Assembly: GCF_018812025.1 (NCBI RefSeq)
Contig: NC_063049.1
Location: 35,965,447-36,029,446, forward strand
DNA length: 64,000 nucleotides
Source of the DNA: Megalobrama amblycephala
Lineage: Eukaryota; Chordata; Actinopteri; Cypriniformes; Xenocyprididae
Direction of reading: 5' to 3'
Position numbers and translations under genes: made by a program. Shown piece after piece: positions 36,401 through 63,594 of this stretch (positions within the stretch are counted from its first letter, which is position 1; every line of letters starts with the position of its first letter). The notes beneath the pieces are model-generated. The model worked only from the letters and a program-made list of their open reading frames with translations, was not told the origin of the DNA and did not search any database.

Positions 36401-39400
36401 ATTTTCATTTGTGGTTGTAACTTATTAATCTGACCCAATCTTCATGGTTTCCAGGAGCTCACTGTTTTTCTACACTGCCGGAGTTTCATTGGGAGTCATC
36501 GCCACATTTGTCTTCCTGACACTTCTCCTCCGAAACTTCATACCAAAGGTGTGTAATGCTTCTGTCACTACCTTTTATCATGATCTATCACATGTTTCCT
36601 CACCGATCAAACATGTCGGATGAGTAGTATGAGTTTAAGCCTGTCAGTGCTGGCATTGTCTCTGCTGATGAGATTAAAGATAAAGGGAGGTGGAGACTCA
36701 CTCCTCAACACAAACAGCTGCAGGCATGTACATCATTGTAAGGTTTTATGTATAAATCAGGGGTGTGTAATCAATTACAGATTGATTGACAGCTTCCAGT
36801 TTTGGGGTAGGTCAGAAGGTCAAGAACATTCACTAAGGCTCTGCTTTTCCCCCCAGCGAGGGCTGTTCCTGGTGCTGTTGGGCGCTGGCTCCGGTCTGTC
36901 CTACATGGGGATCCAGAGGGTGTTAAATGAATGGGATGACATCGTGACTGAGCACTGGATGGAATTACTGGGTAACTAGGCAACCTTTCTCTGTTACAAC
37001 CCATCTTGCCCTGTTTTCCTTTGCAATCATCTCATCAGCCAATTAGATCAGACAGTAAGCCTTCGCTAATGTTAATAAATGGTCTTTCAAATGTACCTCT
37101 TGTACAGTTTTGCATGTCAGTCGTGTTGTCTGTTAATTTGCTTGCCGTGCTCTTTATACAATAGAATAATTACTGTACATGTCATTTAGACAGATTATCC
37201 TTCTACACTCTCGCTGCATATTTCATCAGCTGAATCGCTCGCATTAGAACACGCCAGAATCGCATAGTAACAGTCTAGAGCAGATTGAGATTCACCTTTT
37301 GTATCGTATATCTTGGCTCCGTTAGTGTTATAATATGAGGGCCAAGTATTTTGAATGCTGAAATGACTGCCTCTTGACTGCTCAATAGATTCTATTCTCT
37401 GCCAAATCAATTTCCCTCTTCAAGCACTCGCAGTATGTAAATGCATCAGTGTTTGAATGCGAGAACTACAGGCATATTAAGATTATGGGAAAGAAGCTGC
37501 AATGCTGCTGGAACATTGATTTCTATGCCTAAAACAAAAAGGCTCTGGGTGGATTACAGCCCCAGTGTGTGTCTTTTTTTCTGGCCCTTTTATTTCCTCT
37601 TTGATTTTTTTTCTTCTTCTTTGTTTTCACAGATATAGGCTGCTGTAACATTGCAAGAATAGTTCACTCAAAAATGAGCTTTTTGTCATTTTACTCACCA
37701 TTGTGTTGTTCCAAACCCATGACTTTATCATCATCTTTCTTTCTTTTTTTCCTTTGTTTTTCTTTTTCATATGATTCCATACAATGAAAGTGAATGGAGA
37801 CTGGTTTTGTCAAGCTCCAAAAAACAAACAAACAACAACAAAAAACACAAAAATGGTCCAAATGACTCCAAACCATGCAAACGCTTTGTTGACGAACTAA
37901 ATTTATTTGTTATTTAGTGATAAATGGTGCATTGACACAATTTGTCAGCATTTTCTCCAAACCCCATTGTTTTGGGATTTAATTGATTTCTTTTTTTATT
38001 TTATTTTAAAGCTACAGATGAGGGGTTTGTTGTTAAATAATGTCTTAGTTAGTTCACCCAAAAACGATTCTGTCATTAATTACTCACCCTCAAGTCGTTC
38101 ATCTTCGGAACACAAATTAAGATATTTTTGATAAAATCCGATGGCTCGTGAGGCCTGCATTGACAGAAAGATAATTAACACTTTCAATGCCCAGAAAGCA
38201 TTGAACAATTTAAAACAGTTCATGTGACTACAGTAGGGTTGTATGAGATTTCCACGGTATGATAACCATCTGAGTAAATATCACGGTTTCACGGTATACA
38301 GTATTAAACAATCAATTTTTATTTATATCATCAATTAAAATGACCAATAAATTAATTAAAATGTTTGTTTTCTCTATTCAGATTTCATTAATCAAAAACA
38401 ATCAAATACATTTAATAAATTATTATAGATTAGAAATTGAACAACTTTTATTAATAATTGAAATTCAGAATTTCTGCTTTGACTTAATTCTTCTGGCTTT
38501 TATTTTTTTAATACAAATATTATCAAAAATGATGGAAATGAAATTAACTTTTTTTATAATTATTTTGAGAAGTACATTCTATTTAACAATCATAATAAAT
38601 TTGTCAATTTCTTCGAGTTAAAAACCGGTCTTTTATTTTGACGGGATGTAGTGAAGAGCTTTGAGTTTCAGTGTATTTGACAATGGTTTTTCTCAAATAA
38701 AATGATAAAATGCTCATTAAGCGCTATCTCAGAGCAACCGTGGATATGTTTGTGTTCATGTCCTCTGATAACGAGACGACAAACACTTAAAAAACAATAA
38801 GAGCGCTGCGCATACTTAAGTATGTAGTGCACAAAACAGCGCAGCTCATTCACACAAGCAGACACGTTAAAGGTGCCCTCGAATGAAAAATTGAATTTAT
38901 CTTGGCATAGTTAAATAACAAGAGTTCAGTACATGGAAATGACATATAGTGAGTCTCAATCTCCATTGTTTCCTCCTTCTTATATAAATCTCATTTGTTT
39001 AAAAGACTTCCGGAAAACACGCGGATCTCAACATAACACCGACTGTTATGTAACAGTCGGGGTGTACGCCCCAATATTTGCATATGCCAGCCCATGTTCC
39101 CAACATTATGAAAGGCATTAGACAAGGGCAGCCAGTAACCTCTGGATCTGCACAGGTGAATCAACAGACTAGGTAAGCAAGAACAACAGCGAAAAATGGC
39201 AGATGGAGCAATAATAACTGACATGATCCATGATAGCATGATATTTTTAGTGATAGTTGTAAATTGTCTTTCTAAATGTTTCGTTAGCATGTTGCTAATG
39301 TACTGTTAAATGAGGTTAAAGTTACCATCGTTTCTTACTGTATTCACGGAGACAAGAGCCGTCGCTATTTTCATTTTTAAACACTTGCAGTCTGTATAAT

Positions 39401-39954
39401 TCATACACAACTTCATTCTTTATAAATCTCTCCAACAGTGTAGCATTAGCCATTAGCCACGGAGCACAGCCTCAAACTCATAGAGAATCAAATATAAACA
39501 TCAAAATAAATACTTTACTCACATAATTCGAAGCATGCATACAGCATGCATGACGAACATCTTGTAAAGATCCATTTGAGGGTTATATTAGCTGTGTGAA
39601 CTTTGTAAATGTGCTGTAATATAATCGAGAGCTCGTGTGGCAGGGAGCACGCGAATTAAAGGGGCGGCGCGCTGAAAAAATCAGTGCATAGTTAATGATG
39701 CCCCAAAATAGGCAGTTAAAAAAATTTATTAAAAAAAATCTATGGGGTATTTTGAGCTGAAACTTCACAGACACATTCAGGGGACACCTTAGACTTGTAT
39801 TACATCTTGTGAAAAAGCATTCTTGGGCACCTTTAAATTTAACATAAAAGTATTGTATAGCTTTAATTTAAATTTTGGGCGCTTGACAGATCCAGTTGAC
39901 ATCCACTATCATTATCTGGAAAATATGTCTGGGATATTTTTCAAGAACCTCTTG

Positions 39955-39985
<31 letters not shown>

Positions 39986-42900
39986 ATACACTACACTATA
40001 CCATACACTGGTTTGGTATTTTTATTCAGCAGGTATGCATCAAAAGTCACAGTAAAGAGATTTATAATGTTACAAAATGTTTTTTTTTATTTCAAACAAA
40101 TACTATTCCTTTGAACTTGAACTGTTCATCGTAGAATAATGAAATTATATATCATGGTTTCCATAAAAAATGTTACTGTATTTTTTTCATCAAATGATTC
40201 CAGCTTTGGTGAGCATAAGAGGCTTTTTTTCAAAAAAACATTTTAAAAAAATTTACTGACCCCAAACTTTCGAACGGTAGTGTAGGTTAGTAATCACTTT
40301 AAGCTGAGTAAATAGTAAGTCAGTATTTTAATAGAACCAGTTTTGTTCCATTATTCTTTTGTTTGTATACTGAAGTATTCAGCAATTCATTGCTTTGTTG
40401 CAGCAGTAGCTTGTAATGTTTGCATCCAGTGAGTGTAGGCTGGGCAAATACAGCACGACATCCACTATTTGATATTCATGGCCCACATTTACACAATGCA
40501 CATTTTAGCAAGTGAAAGCTTGCCTTAAAGGAATAGTTTACCCAAAAATTAATGAATGTCATAAGATGTGATGTTGAGTTGTTTCAACACATATAGATCT
40601 ATTGTGACTTTTGCAACTGAGTGTGCTTTGTACGTATTATTACTGTTGGTTTATGGGCTGTTTATGAATCACAGGCAAGCTCAGGCAGGCTGCTTCTGTC
40701 CGATTCAAATTGTGAATGCATTTTTAATGTTACTTAGCTACATAAATGAGTTAGGTGCTTCATATGTATGTATATATGCAAGAAGGTGGATAACACCAAG
40801 CTAGGCATTTGAAAATTATTTTTACATTTTCTTTTTTCTCTTTGTCTGCAGTATATGTGCTCATATCGGGCTTATTTAGTTTTGCTGTATGCTATAAACA
40901 TGGCCCCATCACCAACAAACACAGCCTCAACTTTATGACCTGGTGTATGCAAATAGTAGGCATGGTGTTGCTTTACTATGGGATTACATTCCCCCCTGCC
41001 TGCTACATACTGATCGCTGTCCTGTTGTGCTCAAAGATTCTGCCCTTGATCTGGAGCCTTCTAATGTGGATTTGCAGGTAAGGAAAGCACCACAAACAGT
41101 ACTCAAAATTTCTGAGTGAAACAGGATATTCAGTGAGAATATTTTTTTAGGGCAGGGCTTTATTCCCTAGCCAAAAAGGAAAGTTGTTTCAAATGCAAAG
41201 CCAAGATTTCTTTAAAGATGTTCACATCGTTATTGGGTATATTTACTATCTTTGTCTATTTAATATACAGTATCTTTAACATCTATCTATATTGTTTTAC
41301 TGTGTGCACAATAAAACATGCATTAAGAACTTGTAGTAATTTTGAAGTCATGTTGACTAAGTCTAGGATAGAAATTGAAAGCTAATTGTATGATGAAATT
41401 AAGCTTTGAACAGGTGAAATATGTAATCCTAAATATCTGTATGTATGAACTTCTGCCTTCAGTCTCTTCTACTCATTCCTGAGCTTGTTCCGGAGGAAGA
41501 AACGGCACGCTGTCAGGCTACTGACTGAGGATGAGTACAGAGAGCAGGGAGAGATCCACACCAGAGCCTCCCTGGATGAACTACGGGAGCACTGTAACAA
41601 GCCTGGCTTTCCTGCATGGGACACCGTGTTGAAGCTCAGATCACCACAAAAGTAAGTAAAGTCCCGCTGTAGTCAATAATTTTATCCCTTAAAACTCATC
41701 TTTGATCAACAAAATTACATATCTAAGCGTTTTTTTTTTTCCTGTGAAAATGTTTTATTCATGCCTTAAAGGATTAGCTCACTTTCAAATGAAAATTAGC
41801 CCAAGCTTTACTCACCCTCAAGCCATTCGAACTGTATATGACTTTCTTCTTTCTGATGAACACAATGAATGAAGTAAGGCATTTGTGGAAAAAAAAAAAT
41901 CCATATTTAACAATTTACGAAATAAAATATCTAGCGTCCACAAGACCGCCTTCCATATTAAAATTAAAGTGGCATTGCGTCAGTTACACTTTCACTCATT
42001 CACACAAGCTCAGAATACCTGATCCACTGGTGGAAATACTGGTTTAATTCAGCCATATATGTTTGAACCAGAAACTGATTCATAAAAAGAAGCAGTAGAG
42101 TCAATTATACAGGCTCGTATACAAGTCGATGTATCAGAATGGTATGTGTTTTATGTATCGCTCTCTATGTCGTACACATAACTTTTGCTTGACTATGTTA
42201 TCAAACAGCAACACAAACCATGTTCCCATTCACCATCTCAGAGTCAGACAACTGCCATCTAATAATCAGTATCCTTAGAAAAGCTTTGAACAACTCAGAA
42301 CGTCAGTGGAGAAAGGCATATAGTTCATCATAACATCGTTATATACAGTGGGCACAGAAAGTATTCAGACCCCCTCAAATTTTTCACTCTTTGTTATATT
42401 GCAGCCATTTGCTAAAATCATTTAAGTTCACTTTTTTCCTCATTAATGTACACACAGCACCCCATATTGACAGAAAAACACAGAATTGTTGACATTTTTG
42501 CAGATTTATTAAAAAAGAAAGACTGAAATATCACATGGTCCTGAGTATTCAGACCCTTTGCTGTGACACTCATATATTTAACTCAGGTGCTGTCCATTTC
42601 TTCTGATCATCCTTGAGATGGTTCTACACCTTCATTTGAGTCCAGCTGTGTTTGATTATACTGATTGGACTTGATTAGGAAAGCCACACACCTGTCTATA
42701 TAAGACCTTACAGCTCACAGTGCATGTCAGAGCAAATGAGAATCATGAGGTCAAAGGAACTGCCTGAAGAGCTCAGAGACAGAATTGTGGCAAGGCACAG
42801 ATCTGGCCAAGGTTACAAAAAAATTTCTGCTGCACTTAAGGTTCCTAAGAGCACAGTGGCCTCCATAATCCTTAAATGGAAGACGTTTGGGATGACCAGA

Positions 42901-44672
42901 ACCCTTCCTAGAGCTGGCCGTCCGGCCAAACTGAGCTATCGGGGGAGAAGAGCCTTGGTGAGAGAGGTAAAGAAGAACCCAAAGATCACTGTGGCTGAGC
43001 TCCAGAGATGCAGTTGGGAGATGGGAGAAAGTTGTAGAAAGTCAACCATCACTGCAGCCCTCCACCAGTCAGGGCTTTATGGCAGAGTGGCCCGACGGAA
43101 GCCTCTCTTCAGTGCAAGACACATGAAAGCCTGCATGGAGTTTGCCAAGATGGTGAGAAATAAGATTCTCTGGTCTGATGAGACCAAGATCGAACTTTTT
43201 GGCCTTAATTCTAAGCGGTATGTGTGGAGAAAACCAGGCACTGCTCATCACCTGTCAAATACAGTCCCAACAGTGAAGCATGGTGGTGGCAGCATCATGC
43301 TGTGGGGGTGTTTTTCAGCTGCAGGGACAGGACGACTGGTTTCAATCGAGGGAAAGATGAATGCGGCCAAGTACAGGGATATCCTGGATGAAAACCTTCT
43401 CCAGAGTGCTCAGGACCTCAGACTGGGCCGAAGGTCTACCTTCCAACAAGACAATGACCCTAAGCACACAGCTAAAATAACGAAGGAGTGGCTTCACAAC
43501 AACTCCGTGACTGTTCTTGAATGAAGAGCCCTGACTTAAACCCAACTGAGCATCTCTGGAGAGACCTAAAAATGGCTGTCCACCAACGTTTACCATCCAA
43601 CCTGACAGAACTGGAGAGGATCTGCAAGGAGGAATGGCAGACGATCCCCAAATCCAGGTGTTAAAAACTTGTAGCATCTTTCCCAAAAAGACTCATGGCT
43701 GTATTAGATCAAAAGGGTGCTTCTACTAAATACTGAGCAAAGGGTCTGAATACTTAGGACCATGTGATATTTCAGTTTTTCTTTTTTAATAAATCTGCAA
43801 AAATGTCAACAATTCTGTGTTTTTATGTCAATATGGGGTGCTGTGTGTACATTAATGAGGAAAAAAATGAACTTTAATGATTTTAGCAAATGGCTGCAAT
43901 ATAACAAAGAGTGAAAAATTTAAGGGGGTCTGAATACTTTCTGTACCCACTGTACATTATACATTATGTGTTATATACACGACATGTTATGTAGAGTTTT
44001 AAGGAGAAAAGCATATTAAAGCACCACATTGACATATAAACAACATTAAAAACTTGGTTTTCACAGGGGGTCTTTAAACATTTGTAGTCATCAAATAAGC
44101 ATGTTTGAAAGGGACATATAATGGTGAAAAGGATTTTTTTTTTTTAATAAAATAAAATAAAAATAAGTTTGACATTCACAATACGAACTTTAAATCATAT
44201 TTGTTGAAAGATTGTTGTAATTGCTTTAAATGTGTTGCAATTGTACATTGATCTCTTGAGTGAAGGAGAGAAATGCTATGAAATGCTATATGGCCCATTT
44301 TATTTAATGACATTTTAAAAAGTCCTCACCAGTTGTTGCCAATTTTTTCAGGTTTGCTGAATTTCTGCGCAGTGGCAGCCACATCACTCAAGAGGAGCTT
44401 CAGAGTCATGAGAATCAGTACGGGGTTGGTGGGGCGTACTACGAGAACGTGCTCTTTAACAGCAGCTCCAGCGAAACCCAGTCTCAGAGAGGAGAGGCAG
44501 AGGACAGTAGCGAGGATGAACTGGTGAGAAATGGTCCTGCAACAGTAAATAACCTCCCGGTCCTGCTGTATACACCCCAGTTGTGTACACCCCAGTTGTG
44601 TGCCCGTATCCCCCTGTCACCTACACCCCTCAGCCAGAACCCATGGATCCAGAAGACCAGGATTTCTTTTGA
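30388..44672 (+). CDS. nemp2: NEMP family nuclear envelope membrane protein (nemp2-like), nine exons
   Basis: Inner nuclear membrane protein. NEMP proteins support nuclear envelope stiffness and interact with emerin-type partners (known for NEMP1). Exons 30388-30478, 32291-32400, 32565-32796, 32870-32942, 36455-36548, 36857-36971, 40852-41077, 41463-41651 and 44352-44672 join with GT/AG sites and matching phases. The protein has a signal peptide (MGKLAAFIPVLTLLCAYWQSAEG), a lumenal domain with Cys residues and FCYSSGTVIKWKDIWSTFK, then about five to six hydrophobic spans and a cytosolic/nucleoplasmic tail beginning RLLTEDEYREQGEIHTR, all typical of the family. About 483 codons if the last-exon frameshift is ignored. 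Mammalian members are about 420-440. The symbol rests on convergence with mfsd6 and not on a phylogeny, and nemp1 is possible. Oddity: an apparent one-base loss in exon 9. Confidence 0.88.
32291..32400 (+). CDS. nemp2: nemp2-like exon 2
   Basis: The acceptor ACCTTTCCTGATTCTGACAG is preceded by a pyrimidine tract, and the donor AAG|GTAGTA follows. It encodes CTYVKGDSAHEYFGGRCFCY... An upstream CAG (32227-32229) is out of phase with exon 1, so the start at 32291 is preferred. Confidence 0.8.
32565..32796 (+). CDS. nemp2: nemp2-like exon 3 (lumenal domain)
   Basis: Acceptor TTGTTCACAG, donor AAAA|GTAAGC. Encodes VNVTSDEDVFVVFPMETRNC..., with a potential N-glycosylation site NVT and several Cys. 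Intron 3 is only 73 bases. Confidence 0.88.
32870..32942 (+). CDS. nemp2: nemp2-like exon 4 (first membrane span)
   Basis: Acceptor TTTTCTATTACAG, donor AG|GTAAGT. Encodes RLNRMRFLLFVCGLILFFRA. Confidence 0.85.
33031..33044. repeat. poly-C tract
   Basis: Run of about 14 C within NEMP intron 4. Confidence 0.8.
33507..34444. mobile_element. family A element, copy A5, in NEMP intron 4
   Basis: TTTAAAGGTGCCCTAGAATC ... TTCTAGGGCACCTTTAA. Perfect 22-bp palindrome at 33680-33701. Orientation as A1 and A6. Confidence 0.88.
34601..36032. repeat. tandem duplication of about 0.72 kb in NEMP intron 4
   Basis: Copy 1 (34601-35319) and copy 2 (35320-36032) are almost identical. The only differences I see are a few bases in homopolymers and a 3-base gap (AAGAAGTTTG versus AAGTTTG). 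Such identity suggests a very recent duplication. Confidence 0.88.
34781..36165. repeat. array H: palindromic CTCGCAATTCTGACTTTT oligomers
   Basis: Alternating forward and reverse copies of words such as CTCACAATTCTGACTTTT and GAATTGCGAGATATAAAC. The design resembles array G with a different word. Carried in both duplicate units plus a third partial unit (36030-36165). Confidence 0.8.
36455..36548 (+). CDS. nemp2: nemp2-like exon 5 (membrane span)
   Basis: Acceptor TGGTTTCCAG, donor AAG|GTGTGT. Encodes SSLFFYTAGVSLGVIATFVF..., matching the conserved FYYSTG-type span of the family. Confidence 0.87.
36857..36971 (+). CDS. nemp2: nemp2-like exon 6 (membrane span)
   Basis: Acceptor CTTTTCCCCCCAG, donor G|GTAACT. 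Encodes RGLFLVLLGAGSGLSYMGIQ and a following polar loop. Confidence 0.87.
37650..37880. mobile_element. family E-like remnant in NEMP intron 6
   Basis: AATAGTTCACTCAAAAATGAGC followed by TTTACTCACCATTGTGTTGTTCCAA, a diverged left end. Confidence 0.5.
38045..38235. mobile_element. family E left half, truncated
   Basis: TCACCCAAAAACGATTCTGTCATTAATTACTCACC... up to GTGACTACAGTA. There it joins an unrelated stretch (TTGTATGAGATTTCCACGGTATGATAACC), probably another repeat. Confidence 0.6.
38867..39836. mobile_element. family A element, copy A6, in NEMP intron 6
   Basis: TTAAAGGTGCCCTCGAATG ... TTCTTGGGCACCTTTAA. The palindrome has one CpG-to-TpG change (39040-39061). Confidence 0.87.
39985..40286. 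mobile_element. family J repeat, copy J3, preceded by poly-A
   Basis: A poly-A run of about 25 (39960-39984) is followed by a shortened J sequence ending TACTGACCCCAAACTTTCGAACGGTAGTG. Confidence 0.6.
40852..41077 (+). CDS. nemp2: nemp2-like exon 7 (membrane spans)
   Basis: Acceptor TTTGTCTGCAG, donor AG|GTAAGG. Encodes GLFSFAVCYKHGPITNKHS and two more hydrophobic stretches. The FAVCYKxGP block is a strong family marker. Confidence 0.92.
41463..41651 (+). CDS. nemp2: nemp2-like exon 8 (tail domain)
   Basis: Acceptor TTCTGCCTTCAG, donor AA|GTAAGT. Encodes RLLTEDEYREQGEIHTRASL..., the conserved start of the C-terminal domain. The intronic side of the donor is immediately followed by transposon family I. 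Confidence 0.92.
41767..41880. mobile_element. family E-like left-end fragment in element I2
   Basis: TTAAAGGATTAGCTCACTTTC followed by TTTACTCACCCTCAAGCCATTCGAAC. Confidence 0.5.
42346..43952 (+). mobile_element. Tc1/mariner element, second copy, inactivated
   Basis: TA duplications at 42344-42345 and 43953-43954. The terminal inverted repeats start CAGTGGGCACAGAAAG, with inner direct repeats as in the first copy. The whole element closely matches 6321-7936 in reverse orientation. Confidence 0.92.
42724..43734 (+). pseudogene. Tc1-like transposase, broken copy
   Basis: The first 266 residues align with the intact copy at a handful of differences and retain both catalytic Asp residues. At about 43521 seven bases are missing relative to the other copy, giving an immediate TGA before the catalytic Glu. 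Further on (about 43661) a Glu codon has become TAA. This copy keeps the GRP linker (GRPAKLS) that is GHP in the intact one. Confidence 0.9.
44352..44672 (+). CDS. nemp2: nemp2-like last exon, apparent frameshift
   Basis: Acceptor AATTTTTTCAG. Encodes FAEFLRSGSHITQEELQSHE, then a Ser/Glu-rich stretch (SETQSQ..EDSSEDEL). From about 44553 the sensible frame shifts by one base: the other frame gives VYTPVVYTPVVCPYPP and ends EPMDPEDQDFF at TGA 44670-44672. The unshifted frame runs on to 44730 with an ordinary-looking but unexpected tail. A one-base deletion in this allele or an assembly error is the simplest explanation. Confidence 0.75.
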
Positions 44673-45103
44673 AATTGTGCCACTATATGTAGGAAGTGAT
44701 TTTTATGTAAACTTTAAAAAGACTTTTTGAATTGCGCAATATCGTTAGGAAGGATTGACTCTAAGGAAAATTAGTAGGTCCATAAGGATTGTAAAATAAT
44801 CATTCTCTCTCAATTGTGTGTTTAAATGATCTCTTTTAGGCAGCGTGGGCTGTTACTATATATTTTTTTAGCAGTTTGTATTCTCATACCCAAGTGATGC
44901 AGAGCTGGGAATAACACTTTATTGTACATACAGTATGTTAATAGCATGTGTAAATAGATGGTGACTGTGCTACTCTCAGGTATATTATAAAATCATCAGG
45001 ACATCTTTGCAGTCGACTGCTCAAGAGAATGACTCAACACACACAGTACAACAGAAGTGTATTTTAAGGAAATAGAGCCCTCTAGTGTTGGTTGAAGAAA
45101 CAT
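44673..45103 (+). other. likely NEMP 3' UTR
   Basis: Non-repetitive sequence after the stop codons. No unambiguous AATAAA close by, so the poly(A) site is not located. Confidence 0.4.
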
Positions 45104-46222
45104 CACCAAAAATGCTAATTCTGTCATTATTTACTCACCACCCTCATGTTGATTCAAAGCTATGTCATTCTGTCTTCTGTGGAAATCAAAAGAGGATGTT
45201 TAGCAGAAGTTGCTCTTGATCATATATTTAAACTAATGAAGGATATATGGTTTTCAAAAGCTCTTAAACCAACAACAAAGCATTTGCGTTTTTTTGTGCG
45301 CTCTATTCCAAGTCTTTTGAAGTCAATATTATAGAGTACCGTAGTCATACTATAGCAGAACGGTTTATTATTGAATAATAACTTACATTTTTATCTATTA
45401 CATACACAAAGCTACCACAGGGGCCGTTCAAACAGAATGTGTTTTTGCATTTCACTACACTACCTTTTCATTGTTTTTCTTTCTAATCAGAAAGCTAAAC
45501 GGATGTGCTTGACCATTGTGCTTGAGTCTCACGTGTTTTGCAGCATCACATGTGACATGGCGTTCTTAAAACGTTGCCCTCAAGTTCAACTTATTCATAA
45601 CTTCATTATGGAGCCTTTCACTCAGAATGTTTTGCACTGATTTTCCAATGTTTTTCTATGTAAATGTAACCCCTCCTGTTCGAACCGCCCACTCTAATCG
45701 GGACTCAAACCCAGGTTGCTCTAACAAGGAGGCTAAAGACCGCAGTCTTTGGCATCAGTCGCTAGAGTGCTTCTTGATATCAGGTGAATGAGGTTTACAT
45801 GCACAGCTCTTGCCGGCATACGTCCATTACACTCAAATTATGTTCAGTGTGAATGCCCCCCTATGACTTCAAAAGACTAGGAATATAGTGCATTATGTGG
45901 ACTAATTTGGGTCTTTTTGCCATTTTTTTTTTTTCCCTCACAAAAAAAATGAATACAGATATTATATTTCAATGTTTCTGCGTTTGCTCAATTCTTTTTG
46001 CGTTCTCAAAACAAACCTCACAAAAGTTCTTTGCAAGCAAATGCAAAAAATTTTTTTGGGGAAAGGAACTAGTTTTGAGAGCAAATGCAAAATTTCCCTG
46101 GTAGCACAAAACTTGCGAGAAGCGAGAGAAAGCAAAAAGCATTGAATATATATAGTTATACTATAGTTTACTATCACCATTAGGGGCTCTGTAGAATTTT
46201 CATTTTTGGGTGACCCATACTT
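45104..46222. mobile_element. family E-related composite with SINE-like insert
   Basis: Left end CAAAAATGCTAATTCTGTCATTATTTACTCACCACC and right end GAATTTTCATTTTTGGGTGACCC are family E-like. Inside are GGGGCCGTTCAAACAGAATG (a motif recurring near 59305) and a tRNA-like stretch on the minus strand. Confidence 0.45.
45675..45795 (-). repeat. tRNA-like (SINE) fragment
   Basis: On the minus strand: TTAGCCTCCTTGTTAGAGCA (A-box and D-arm-like) then CCTGGGTTTGAGTCCCGA (B-box-like). The arms do not form a full tRNA, so I call it a SINE or tRNA relic. Confidence 0.45.
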
Positions 46223-46563
46223 TTAAAATGAATCAACTCAAAGTTGATGGTCTGCATCTATCCGTATGGATTTACATATCTACAATACATCCTGCCATTT
46301 CATATTCTTTACTTTTTATGGATCTTTTTTTTCAGAAGAATGAATGTATACGTTTTTACAGCCTTTTATATTACAATCTTATTTAATTAAAGACAAATGG
46401 CTAAATTCTCAACCAGAATATTGTATTGTCTTCATATGTAAATATTTCATGTATTTTTAATAGGTCACAAAGCTGCGAGGCAGATAGTTTCACACTGTAG
46501 CAAAAGAATACCTTCCAGTGGTTCACATTACTATACACTTGGTTTTACAGATCATTGTATATA

Positions 46564-47196
46564 TTTAAAGGTGGTAAAGAGGATGTTTTGTTTTATACAT
46601 TTTTGCAATATTACTTGAAACTGTCTTTACTAAGTGATAAAAGACTATTTATTAGGTGCACTGAAAGGAATAGTATTAATATACATCATCTGTGCACGAG
46701 GTAGGGCCTTAAAAACATCAGCCAATCGTTTACGCGATCATCGCGTAAACGATTGGCCCTCTGGCTTGTCAATCACTGCCATGACGTTCCTTGTGAGAGA
46801 CGCGCGGCTGCGCGCTCTAGTAACTTTCATGCGCCGCATGCAATGTTTTTGTCAGGAGACAGGAGTAAGAACTGCAGATTATGAGGTGAGTCCGACATAA
46901 TGAATCCACTAAGTGTGTGCGCGGCTTAACGATTGTAAGGCCGATTATGAATGTAAATTGATACTTATGACTGATCGCGCTCAAACGCGTCCAGTCAGAG
47001 CCAGTTGCGTTCAGTCTGCGATTACAGTCGGTGTTCAAATTCCATGTGAAAGTATATAAATCTGCTTCAGGAGCAGGAAACTATCGCTGTATGTTGAGCA
47101 CAGTCAGAATGTTTTAGCTAGTCGTAAAATGTGTATCATTTCAAACGCTCATTTCAAAAACTCAGTCGACGAAAACATCCTCTATACCACCTTTAA
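46564..47196. mobile_element. family C element, copy C1
   Basis: TTAA-flanked, ends AAAGGTGGTAAAGAGGATG / CATCCTCTATACCACCT. It shares most of its length, inverted, with C2 (60344-60897). It contains a 37-bp palindrome with 18-bp perfect arms centred at 46739. Confidence 0.82.
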
Positions 47197-47240
47197 CAGA
47201 ACAGAGCATGGCGTTAAACATCTTTTATACAGAGTAGATG

Positions 47241-47246
47241 TTTATT
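47241..47246 (-). terminator. mfsd6: candidate poly(A) signal for mfsd6
   Basis: TTTATT on the plus strand, i.e. AATAAA on the minus strand, about 400 bases past the mfsd6 stop codon and just before the C1 repeat. Not experimentally placed. Confidence 0.35.
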
Positions 47247-47644
47247 TTTTTTAATTTGGTCACAAGTTATATGGAAGCACAATTAGCAAAAGACATTTTA
47301 TACAGAGTGCAAAGCAACTATGCTTCACTATTGCAACATCAAGTCCCATGAATATTATGCTGAAGCATCTCAGCTGCTGGATTATAACCATTAAACACTC
47401 AGTAATGTGCAGATCTCATTATAGGCATCGACCTTCATAGACTTGCAGGCCATTTGCGGTTAAGGCAAGACATCAACTGTGGCAGTGCAAAGCATATCGA
47501 TTCTATTGCCTTAGCAAACAAACCCCTTGCTAATCTAGAATACCTGTTGGTCAACATAACATTTTTGGTCCAAAGACAACTGTCACCTTTTACACCCCAT
47601 ATCACTGTATGCCTTTAAATCATAAGGCTATATCCCAAACAATT

Positions 47645-63594
<15,950 letters not shown>

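Larger units (their letters stand above)
41656..44077. mobile_element. family I element, copy I2, filling NEMP intron 8
   Basis: It begins TAAAGTCCCGCTGTAGTCAATAATTTTATCCC, four bases after the exon 8 splice junction, and ends CAGGGGGTCTTTAA at 44077, matching I1. It hosts a family E-like fragment (41767-41880) and a Tc1 copy (42346-43952). Confidence 0.75.

Noticed and set aside
44525..44545. Tiny intron (GTGAGA...ACAG) to rescue the NEMP frame
   Set aside because: About 21 bases is too short for a vertebrate spliceosomal intron, so a one-base loss is simpler.
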